A DNA stretch of 5,936 bases from positions 1-5,936 of the forward strand of contig JAICUS010000389.1 of assembly GCA_025935735.1 (NCBI GenBank), read 5' to 3'. Positions within the stretch are counted from its first letter, which is position 1. The number at the start of each line of letters is the position of its first letter. Positions 1-5,936 of this stretch are shown here, piece after piece. Both the position numbers and the translations under genes were made by a program. The notes below the pieces were generated by a model. That model was not told where the DNA came from. It ran no database searches and was given only the letters and a program-made list of their open reading frames with translations. This DNA is from Solirubrobacteraceae bacterium. GTDB lineage: Bacteria > Actinomycetota > Thermoleophilia > Solirubrobacterales > Solirubrobacteraceae.

Positions 1-860
1 AGGTCCGCACCGACCGCCACAACGATCCCGAGCTGTTCTGGGCGCTGCGCGGCGGCGGCGGCAACTTCGGCGTGGTCACCGCGATCGAGTTCCGCCTCTA
101 CCCGGTCCGCGAGGCCTACGCCGGGATGCTGATCTGGGACTGGACGCACGCCGAGCGCGTGATCGCCGGCTGGACCGCGTGGACCCGCGGCGCGCCGGAC
201 AACGTCACCACGTCGCTGCGGATCATGCAGCTGCCGCCGCTCGAGCACATCCCGGAGCCGATCCGCGGCCGGGCGATCGTGATGATCGACGGCGCCGTCA
301 CCGGCGACGACGGCCCCGAGGTGATCGCCGCCCTGCGCGCGCTGGAGCCCGAGATCGACACCTTCGGGACCATGCCCGCGCCGGCGCTCGTGCGCCTGCA
401 CCAGGACCCGGAGGAGCCCGTCCCGGGCTTCGTCAGCGACACCGGCCTGCTGGAGACGCTGCCGGCCGCCGGCATCGAGGCGCTCGTCAAGCACGCCGGC
501 CCCGGCTCGGGCTCGCCGCTGATGCTCGTCGAGCTGCGTCAGCTGGGCGGCGCCCTGGGCCGCGTCACGGCCGGCCACGGCGCCGTGGCCAAGATCGACG
601 CCGAGTTCGTCCTGTTCATGGGCGCGATGTCGCTGAACCCGGAGATGGGCGCCGCCGCGCTCGAGCACGCCGAGCGCGTCAAGGGCGCCCTGTCCCCGTG
701 GCTGGGCGCCGGCCACTACCTGAACTTCGCCGAGTACGCCGTCGACGCGTCGGCCACCCACGGCGCGTTCACCTACCGCCGCCTGCGGGTGGTCAAGGGC
801 CGCGTCGACCCGGAGAACGTCATCCGGGCCAACCACGCGATCGCGCCGATCGTCGAATAG
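1..860 (+). CDS. FAD-linked oxidase, BBE-type (C-terminal part; 5' end outside window)
   Basis: Reading is open from the first base (first full codon at 3) to TAG at 858-860, giving 285 visible residues. Near the left edge the protein reads LFWALRGGGGNFGVVT (about bases 33-80), the hallmark end of the FAD_binding_4 (PCMH-type) domain, where the glycine-rich stretch sits by the flavin. The last ~45 residues (NFAEY...RRLRVVKGRVDPENVIRANH) match the BBE domain that closes berberine-bridge-like oxidases. Family members usually have about 450-480 residues, so roughly 170-190 N-terminal residues are missing, including the FAD pyrophosphate site and any covalent His/Cys flavin attachment. These enzymes use FAD and usually O2 to oxidise alcohols, sugars or alkaloid-like compounds. 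The substrate cannot be told here. The GTG at 72 is internal, not a start. Ten bases separate it from a flavin split-barrel gene, suggesting a shared redox operon. Confidence 0.93.
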   Translation, partial: VRTDRHNDPELFWALRGGGGNFGVVTAIEFRLYPVREAYAGMLIWDWTHAERVIAGWTAWTRGAPDNVTTSLRIMQLPPLEHIPEPIRGRAIVMIDGAVTGDDGPEVIAALRALEPEIDTFGTMPAPALVRLHQDPEEPVPGFVSDTGLLETLPAAGIEALVKHAGPGSGSPLMLVELRQLGGALGRVTAGHGAVAKIDAEFVLFMGAMSLNPEMGAAALEHAERVKGALSPWLGAGHYLNFAEYAVDASATHGAFTYRRLRVVKGRVDPENVIRANHAIAPIVE

Positions 861-863
861 CCT
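858..863 (+). promoter_or_regulatory. Putative -10 element (TAGCCT) for a leaderless PNPOx-like transcript
   Basis: TAGCCT fits the actinobacterial TANNNT -10 consensus and lies exactly 7 nt before the GTG start at 871, so transcription would begin at or one base before the start codon. The same TAGCCT-N7-GTG arrangement occurs at 2053-2068. Its TAG is also the stop codon of the FAD oxidase gene. No convincing -35 element is seen 16-19 nt upstream, and the gene could also be read through from upstream, so this is a motif-based inference. Confidence 0.45.
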
Positions 864-870
864 GGGGAGC

Positions 871-1449
871 GTGGCGCGCACCTATCCCGAGATCGACGAG
901 CGGCTGGCGGGCTGGATCGCCCGCCAGCCGCTCTTCTTCGTGGGCACCGCCCCGTCCGGCGACGACGGCCACGTCAACGTCTCGCCCAAGGGGCCGATCG
1001 GCTCGCTGCGCGTGCTCGATCCCCGCAGCGTGGCCTACCTGGACATCGTGGGCAGCGGCGCCGAGACGATCGCGCACGTCCGCCAGAACGGTCGCATCGT
1101 GATCATGCTCTGCGCGTTCGCCGGCCCGCCGCGGATCGTCCGGCTGCACGGCCGCGGCGAGGTCCTGCACCCGGGCGACCCGGGCTTCGCCGAGCTGCTG
1201 GGCCACGGCTTCCACGAGCCCGAGGCGCCCGAGGCGCGCCGGGCGCTCGTCCGCGTCGACGTCACCCGGGTGAGCGACTCCTGCGGCTACGGCGTCCCCT
1301 TGATGACCTACGACGGCGAGCGCCCGCACCAGGACCTCTCGACCGCCAAGCGCCTGCGGACGCACGGCCCGGAGGCCATGCGCGACTACCAGCGCAAGCA
1401 CAACCTGCACAGCCTCGACGGGCTCCCGGCCGTGGAGCTGGGCGCGTGA
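871..1449 (+). CDS. Pyridoxamine 5'-phosphate oxidase family protein (FMN split barrel)
   Basis: This 192-residue protein resembles the actinobacterial group of PNPOx-like split-barrel proteins. It has an N-terminal MARTYPEIDERL helix, then QPLFFVGTAPSGDDGHVNVSPKG (residues 19-41), in which the HVNVSPKG strand-turn is typical of the flavin-binding region. It continues with AYLDIVGSGAETIAH (55-69), RIVIMLCAF (75-83) and PPRIVRLHGRGEV (86-98). Relatives bind FMN, F420 or haem and many have unknown substrates, so the name is a family label and true pyridoxine-phosphate oxidase activity is not implied. GTG at 871 is chosen because no other in-frame start fits the conserved N-terminus. The only SD-like bases (GGGGAG, 864-869) lie 1 nt from the start, too close for normal use. 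A TAGCCT box 7 nt upstream suggests a leaderless transcript instead. The stop overlaps the VOC start by 4 nt. It is likely cytoplasmic. Confidence 0.88.
   Translation: MARTYPEIDERLAGWIARQPLFFVGTAPSGDDGHVNVSPKGPIGSLRVLDPRSVAYLDIVGSGAETIAHVRQNGRIVIMLCAFAGPPRIVRLHGRGEVLHPGDPGFAELLGHGFHEPEAPEARRALVRVDVTRVSDSCGYGVPLMTYDGERPHQDLSTAKRLRTHGPEAMRDYQRKHNLHSLDGLPAVELGA
1434..1437 (+). promoter_or_regulatory. Ribosome binding site for the VOC gene
   Basis: GGAG lies inside the 3' end of the PNPOx-like gene, 8 nt before the GTG at 1446. Together with the GTGA stop/start overlap it supports the chosen start. Confidence 0.5.
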
Positions 1450-1787
1450 TCGACGGCGTCCACGTCCTGCTGTTCAGCCCGCAGGCCGAGGCCGTGCGCG
1501 CGTACCTGGCCGACGTGCTGGGCCTCGACTCCGTCGACGCCGGCGGCGGCTGGCCGATCTTCGGGCTGCCGGGCGGGGGAGAGGCGGCCGTCCACCCGGA
1601 GGACGCCGCCCGGGTCGAGCTGCACCTGCTGTGCGACGACATCGCCGCCACGGTCGCCGAGCTCGAGGCGCGCGGCGCGGAGCTCGCCCGGCCGGTCGAG
1701 GACGCGCGGTGGGGGCGGCACACGGCGTTGCGGCTGCCCGACGGGTCCGAGCTCGGGCTCTACCAGCCGCTGCATCCGCGTCCCTGA
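1446..1787 (+). CDS. VOC (glyoxalase/bleomycin-resistance fold) family protein
   Basis: The 113-residue length matches one VOC domain of two beta-alpha-beta-beta-beta units. It opens with IDGVHVLLFSP followed by the helix AVRAYLADVLGL, and the second half has ELHLLCDDIAATVAELEARGAEL and ends RLPDGSELGLYQP, the usual closing strand of the family. His6, His60 and Glu102 sit where VOC metal ligands commonly lie, but whether metal is bound is inference. Members include glyoxalase I, dioxygenases and drug-binding proteins, and the substrate cannot be inferred. The GTG at 1446 shares bases with the TGA of the upstream gene (GTGA), a typical translational-coupling overlap. A GGAG at 1434-1437, 8 nt upstream, is an acceptable ribosome site. 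It probably belongs to the same transcription unit as the two upstream flavoprotein genes. Confidence 0.85.
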   Translation: MIDGVHVLLFSPQAEAVRAYLADVLGLDSVDAGGGWPIFGLPGGGEAAVHPEDAARVELHLLCDDIAATVAELEARGAELARPVEDARWGRHTALRLPDGSELGLYQPLHPRP

Positions 1788-1801
1788 GGCGCGGGCGCCT
1801 C
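1786..1801 (+). terminator. Hairpin at the end of the VOC gene, possible terminator
   Basis: GAGGCG-CGGG-CGCCTC is a perfect 6-bp GC-rich stem with a 4-nt loop, beginning inside the TGA stop codon (1785-1787). No U tract follows, so it would be an atypical U-less actinobacterial terminator or a 3'-end stabiliser. Its position at the end of a gene cluster, before a new non-coding region, supports the role. Confidence 0.45.
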
Positions 1802-1835
1802 GTGGCGCCGGCGAACGGCTGGCTGGGTAGGGGGT

Positions 1836-1857
1836 GAGAGCCCTGGCCGCCGCTCTC
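1836..1857 (+). repeat. Inverted repeat GAGAGC-N10-GCTCTC
   Basis: This is a perfect 6-bp stem with a 10-nt GC-rich loop, followed about 9 nt later by a short GTTTTC. It could be a second, weak terminator element for the upstream cluster. The long loop and distant T run make this doubtful, so it is listed as a repeat. Confidence 0.35.
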
Positions 1858-1882
1858 GGATGGTCGTTTTCGTCCCCCCGTG

Positions 1883-1908
1883 ACGTCTGGGCGCCCGTGG
1901 TCAGACGT
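1883..1908. repeat. Inverted repeat ACGTCTG-N12-CAGACGT, possible operator
   Basis: Arms 1883-1889 and 1902-1908 are perfect 7-bp complements separated by 12 nt. The spacer carries an overlapping GGGCGCCC palindrome (1889-1896). Arm centres are 19 nt apart, near two helical turns, as in binding sites for dimeric regulators. It lies about 160 nt upstream of the signalling operon start and about 65 nt upstream of a TTGACC. Operator function is inference, and a transcript hairpin is the alternative. Confidence 0.35.
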
Positions 1909-1970
1909 GATCGGTTCCCGCGGGCCGCCGGAGATTCGCGCACACCCGACCCTTGCGGCCGACCCCAGGG

Positions 1971-2001
1971 TTGACCGCTTCCTACCCAGCAGCCGTAACC
2001 G
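1971..2001 (+). promoter_or_regulatory. Weak candidate promoter TTGACC-N19-TAACCG
   Basis: TTGACC at 1971-1976 resembles a -35 box. TAACCG at 1996-2001 is a poor -10, with a 19-nt spacer and no final T. If used, it would give the receiver-phosphatase mRNA a leader of roughly 55-60 nt. It competes with the leaderless TAGCCT site at 2053. Confidence 0.25.
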
Positions 2002-2052
2002 TTGGAGCAACGAGGGCGCCGGCCCCCGCCGCGCCCCGCCATGAGCCGACGC

Positions 2053-2058
2053 TAGCCT
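2053..2058 (+). promoter_or_regulatory. Putative -10 element (TAGCCT) for a leaderless receiver-phosphatase transcript
   Basis: TAGCCT sits 7 nt before the GTG at 2066, identical in sequence and spacing to the box before the gene at 871. No Shine-Dalgarno sequence is present between them (GCCCGCG), which favours leaderless initiation at the GTG. The expected -35 position (about 2030-2036) is pure GC and shows no consensus. Confidence 0.5.
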
Positions 2059-2065
2059 GCCCGCG

Positions 2066-3237
2066 GTGGCGCCAGAAGTCGCGGCCGCTCGCCCGGCCAC
2101 CATCCGCCTGCTGCTCGTCGAGGACGACGACGGCGACGCGCTGCTCGTGGAGGAGCTGCTGGCCGGCACCGACGCGCCGGTGCACGTGCTCCGGGCGGAG
2201 ACGCTGAGCCAGGCGCGCGGGGAGGACCTGGCGCGCGTCGACTGCGTCCTGCTGGACCTCGACCTGCCGGACGCCCAGGGCCTGTCCGCGCTGCACCGCC
2301 TCAAGGGCGACCGCTCGGAGCTCGCCGTGCTGGTGCTCACCGGGCTCGACGACGAGCAGCGCGGCATCGAGGCCGTGGCCGCCGGCGCGCAGGACTACCT
2401 GGTCAAGGGCCAGATCGACGGCCAGGGGCTCGCCCGGGCGGTCCGCTACGCGGTCGAGCGCCGGCGGGCCGACGAGGCGCGCCAGCAGCTCGAGCTGGCC
2501 CGCCTGCACGCCGAGGAGAACGTCCGGCTGGAGCGCGGGCTGCTGCCCGCGCCGCTGGTCAGCGACCCGGAGCTGACCCTCTCCGCGCACTACCGGCCGG
2601 GCCGCCGGCGGGCGCTGCTGGGCGGCGACTTCTACGACGCCGTGCAGGCCCCGGACGGCGCCGTGCACGCGGTGATCGGCGACGTCTCCGGCCACGGCCC
2701 GGACGCCGCCGCGCTCGGCGTCTGCCTGCGCATCGCCTGGCGCACGATGGTGCTCGGCGGCCGCGCGCCGGACGCGCTGCTGCCCACGCTGCAGCTCGTG
2801 CACGGCCACGAGCGCCACTTCACCTGGATGTTCACCACGCTGTGCATGGTCACCATCGCCCCCGACCGGCGCAGCGTCTCGGTCCGCCGCGCCGGGCACC
2901 CGGCGCCGCTGCTGCTGGCCGGCGGCGAGATCGCCAAGCTCGAGAGCGGCCCGGTCGACCCGCCCGTGGGCGTGGTGGACGACGGGCGCTGGCAAGCCCA
3001 CACGCACCCGCTGCCCGAGCGCTGGGGGCTGCTGCTCTACACCGACGGGCTGATCGAGGGGCGCATCGGGCCCGGGCCGGCGCGGCTGGGGGAGCACGGC
3101 CTGGTGGAGATGGTGCGCGCGGAGCTCGCCCGCGGCGAGGACGGCCTCGTGGCGGCGCTGGTGGAGCGCGCGGAGGAGCTCAACGGCGGGCCGCTGCTCG
3201 ACGACGTGGCGGCCGTGCTGGTCCAGTGGCGCGTGGG

Positions 3238-3241
<4 letters not shown>
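2066..3241 (+). CDS. Response regulator with SpoIIE/PP2C-type serine phosphatase output
   Basis: This 391-residue protein has two domains. Residues ~12-130 are a receiver: acidic pair in LLLVEDDDGD (15-24), phosphoacceptor Asp64 in LLDLDLPD, Thr92 in VLTGL and Lys114 in YLVKG. A charged helical linker (about 128-160) precedes a SpoIIE-like PP2C phosphatase domain (about 165-391). Its metal-binding motifs are GGDFYD (186-191), GDVSGHG (205-211), AGHPAP (276-281), YTDGLIEG (325-332) and LLDDVAAVLVQW (377-388, acidic pair 379-380). The set appears intact, so Mn/Mg-dependent dephosphorylation of a Ser/Thr-phosphoprotein is expected, gated by receiver phosphorylation. Known relatives act on anti-sigma-factor antagonists in partner-switching pathways, but no such partner is visible here. 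GTG at 2066 is the only start that keeps the receiver, and it has no SD. The stop overlaps the kinase start (ATGA), implying coupled expression. Confidence 0.93.
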
Positions 3242-4729
<1,488 letters not shown>

Positions 4730-4746
<17 letters not shown>

Positions 4747-5176
4747 GAGCCAGCCGATCGTGGTCCTGCTCGTCGAGGACGACCCGGGCGACGTCGTGCT
4801 CATCCAGGAGGCGTTCGAGCACAACAAGGTGCGCAACCGGCTGCACGTGGTCGGCGACGGCGTGGAGGCGATGGAGTTCCTGCGCAACGGCGGCGGCGAG
4901 CGGCCGGACCTGATCCTGCTGGACCTCAACCTGCCCCGCAAGGACGGCCGCGAGGTGCTGGCCGAGGTCAAGGGCGACCCGGAGCTGCGGTCGATCCCGG
5001 TCGTGGTCCTGACGACCTCCAAGGCCGAGGAGGACATCCTGCGCAGCTACGACCTGCACGCGAACGCCTACGTGACCAAGCCGGTCGACTTCAACCGGTT
5101 CATCGAGGTCGTCCGGCAGATCGACGAGTTCTTCGTCACCGTGGTGAAGCTGCCGAGCCGCCCGCCCGCGGCTTAA
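4730..5176 (+). CDS. Rcp1-like single-domain response regulator
   Basis: This 148-residue protein is one receiver domain with no output domain. It has [19 protein letters not shown] at the start (Asp17/Asp18), phosphoacceptor Asp65 in [13 protein letters not shown], Thr95 in VVLTTS and Lys117 in AYVTKPVDF. The EDDPGD opening, the [11 protein letters not shown] loop and the C-terminal [22 protein letters not shown] helix are typical of Rcp1-like regulators that receive phosphate from phytochrome-type or HDLQEP kinases. It probably acts by protein contact or as a phosphate sink or shuttle, since there is no DNA-binding region. ATG at 4730 lies inside the kinase gene (17-nt overlap). No SD is visible, so coupled translation is likely. 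An in-frame GTG at 4760 would begin just before LLVEDD but would clip the first strand. Ends TAA at 5174-5176. Confidence 0.93.
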
Positions 5177-5191
5177 AAACGCAACTCGTCG

Positions 5192-5220
5192 GAAAGCGCC
5201 AAAGCCACTGGCGCACTTTC
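5192..5220 (+). terminator. Imperfect hairpin after the signalling operon, possible terminator
   Basis: GAAAGCGCC (5192-5200) can pair with GGCGCACTTTC (5210-5220) through 4 GC-rich plus 5 further pairs, with a 2-nt bulge (CA) and a 9-nt loop. It starts 16 nt after the TAA of the Rcp1-like gene. No T run follows, so termination is plausible but unproven. It lies just upstream of the next promoter-like box. Confidence 0.45.
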
Positions 5221-5231
5221 TCCGGGACTGG

Positions 5232-5237
5232 TAGCGT
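5232..5237 (+). promoter_or_regulatory. Putative -10 element (TAGCGT) of the glucodextranase gene
   Basis: TAGCGT fits TANNNT and is close to the TAGCCT boxes at 858 and 2053. Here it is 33 nt before the start codon, giving a leader of about 25-27 nt that carries a strong SD. A -35 match 16-18 nt upstream is not clear (GGCGCAC region). Confidence 0.4.
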
Positions 5238-5258
5238 CGCGCCTGCCAGGTCGATTTC

Positions 5259-5266
5259 GGAGGAGG
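5259..5266 (+). promoter_or_regulatory. Strong Shine-Dalgarno sequence (GGAGGAGG)
   Basis: A doubled GGAGG core lies 4-7 nt before ATG 5271 and fixes that start. It is flanked by TCGAT (5251-5255) and ATCGA (5267-5271), a perfect 5-bp inverted repeat that would hold the SD in an 11-nt loop and pair the A of the start codon. It is by far the strongest ribosome site in the window. Confidence 0.8.
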
Positions 5267-5270
5267 ATCG

Positions 5271-5936
5271 ATGTCCCGACGTCTGCTCGGCGCCGCGATT
5301 GCGGCCGCCGCGCTGGGTTTCTGCGCCACGGAGGCGCGCGCTGCCACACCGGCCCCGGGTGCGCCGGGGACGATGTCCCACTTCGACCTGGCGCGCAAGG
5401 ACTGCGTCGGGACCGCTCGCAACACGCGCTCGAAGGTCTGGTTCACGGTGGCCGACGGCGTCCTGAGCGACGTCTACTACCCCACCAACGACAACACGAA
5501 CAACGAGACGCTGCAGTACGTCGTCACCGACGGCTCGACGTTCACCGACCTGCAGTCGCGCGACATGACCTACACGGTCTCGGCGCCCGACGACCGCTCG
5601 CTGAGCTGCCGCGTGATCGCCACGGAGGCCAAGGGCGGCCGCTACGAGATCGTCACCGACTACCTCACCGACCCGGACCGCAACACGGTGCTCGTGCACT
5701 CGCGATTCGTGCCGCTGAAGGGCCGCCTGAGCGACTACAAGGTCTACGTCCGCTTCGACCCGACGCTCAACGGCAACGGCGGCGGCGGCACGGGCAACGG
5801 GGGCGCGGACTCCGGCACCGTGGCCGACGAGGCCGGCCACCAGGTGCTCGTCGGCTCGGACACCGTGACGGCGACCAACGCGCCCAATCGCGACTACGCC
5901 CAGCCGGTCTTCAGCGCGCTGGACTCCGACGACGGC
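5271..5936 (+). CDS. Secreted GH15-type glucodextranase/glucoamylase (N-terminal part; 3' end outside window)
   Basis: ATG at 5271 opens a frame that runs to the window edge without a stop (222 residues visible). Residues 1-24 form a Sec signal peptide: MSRR, a hydrophobic LLGAAIAAAALGF core, then the cleavage motif ARA before ATPAP. Cys18 lies in LGFC, not a good lipobox, so a free secreted protein is favoured. From about residue 28 the sequence (APGAPGTM, KDCVGTARNTRSKVWFTVADG, LSDVYYPT, ETLQYVVTDGSTF, RDMTYTV) matches the glucodextranase N domain. This beta-sandwich precedes the (alpha/alpha)6 GH15 catalytic barrel in bacterial glucoamylases and glucodextranases. These hydrolyse alpha-1,4 and/or alpha-1,6 glucan ends to glucose outside the cell. 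The catalytic domain lies beyond the window, so linkage specificity and even its presence cannot be verified. A glycine-rich stretch (168-178) sits in a loop of the domain. It has its own leader, separate from the signalling operon. Confidence 0.88.
   Translation, partial: MSRRLLGAAIAAAALGFCATEARAATPAPGAPGTMSHFDLARKDCVGTARNTRSKVWFTVADGVLSDVYYPTNDNTNNETLQYVVTDGSTFTDLQSRDMTYTVSAPDDRSLSCRVIATEAKGGRYEIVTDYLTDPDRNTVLVHSRFVPLKGRLSDYKVYVRFDPTLNGNGGGGTGNGGADSGTVADEAGHQVLVGSDTVTATNAPNRDYAQPVFSALDSDDG

Larger units (their letters stand above)
1788..2065. other. Non-coding intergenic region between redox cluster and signalling operon
   Basis: These 278 bases hold no credible gene on either strand: there are stops in the forward frames, and the reverse-strand frames that cross it are shadows of flanking genes. 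It holds inverted repeats (1786-1801, 1836-1857, 1883-1908), a short TTTT run at 1867-1870, a TTGACC at 1971-1976 and a TAGCCT at 2053-2058. It must contain the promoter of the signalling operon. No tRNA fold or recognisable riboswitch was seen. Confidence 0.7.

Noticed and set aside
72..74. GTG as the start of the FAD oxidase
   Set aside because: The conserved flavin motif begins upstream (about base 33) and the frame is open to the window edge, so the true start lies outside.
179..1102. 307-codon + frame overlapping the FAD oxidase and PNPOx-like genes
   Set aside because: The translation is mostly Arg/Ala/Pro/Gly repeats, an off-frame reading of two real genes.
1949..1971. ACCCT-N13-AGGGT inverted repeat beside TTGACC
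   Set aside because: A 5-bp match with a long loop is expected often by chance in sequence this GC-rich.
1982..3097. 371-codon minus-strand frame opposite the receiver-phosphatase gene
   Set aside because: It is the complement of a well-supported coding gene, has a compositionally biased translation and no recognisable motif.
2842..3237. Upstream extension of the kinase frame
   Set aside because: The extra 132 residues are Arg/Ala-rich shadow of the phosphatase gene. ATG 3238 with the ATGA overlap directly precedes TM1.
5324..5326. Cys18 of the hydrolase as a lipoprotein attachment site
   Set aside because: The preceding LGF does not fit the lipobox (small residue needed before Cys), and a good ARA cleavage site follows at residues 22-24.
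5136..5840. 234-codon minus-strand frame over the hydrolase start
   Set aside because: It lies opposite a signal peptide and glucodextranase N domain with a strong SD, and no motif is visible in the reverse product.

Overview
The window is very GC-rich, with almost every third codon position G or C, frequent GTG starts and tightly packed, overlapping genes all on the + strand. This points to a high-GC actinomycete. The domain combinations and a TAGCCT-N7-GTG start context would fit a deep-branching actinobacterium such as Solirubrobacterales/Thermoleophilia, but that placement is inference from general resemblance, not from a marker gene.

Region 1 (1-1787) is a small cluster of oxidoreductase-type genes. 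It holds the C-terminal part of a BBE-type FAD-linked oxidase cut by the window edge, then a pyridoxamine 5'-phosphate oxidase-like flavin split-barrel protein, then a one-domain glyoxalase/VOC protein that starts inside the previous stop codon (GTGA overlap). Region 2 (1788-2065) is a 278-base non-coding stretch with several inverted repeats: a perfect 6-bp hairpin at the end of the VOC gene, a 7-bp inverted repeat (ACGTCTG/CAGACGT), and a TAGCCT box placed 7 nt before the next start.

Region 3 (2066-5176) is a three-gene signalling operon with overlapping reading frames. It encodes a receiver domain fused to a SpoIIE/PP2C-type phosphatase, a two-TM CHASE3-HAMP-HisKA-HATPase sensor kinase, and a stand-alone Rcp1-like receiver. 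All key catalytic residues are present. The simplest model is that an extracytoplasmic cue sensed by CHASE3 controls autophosphorylation of His288. Phosphate then goes to Asp65 of the single-domain regulator and/or Asp64 of the phosphatase, whose output would be dephosphorylation of an unidentified Ser/Thr-phosphorylated protein, probably an anti-sigma-antagonist type partner that is not in the window.

Region 4 (5177-5936) begins with a short, comparatively AT-richer gap carrying an imperfect hairpin, a -10-like TAGCGT and a very strong Shine-Dalgarno sequence. It then enters a secreted GH15-type glucodextranase/glucoamylase, of which only the signal peptide and most of the N-terminal beta-sandwich domain are visible before the window ends.

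No tRNA, rRNA, CRISPR array, insertion sequence or attachment site was seen. The gene content belongs to known families. The points most worth a second look are the repeated start-site architecture (probably leaderless transcription) and the branched kinase/two-receiver/phosphatase module. I did not find a convincing wholly new system.
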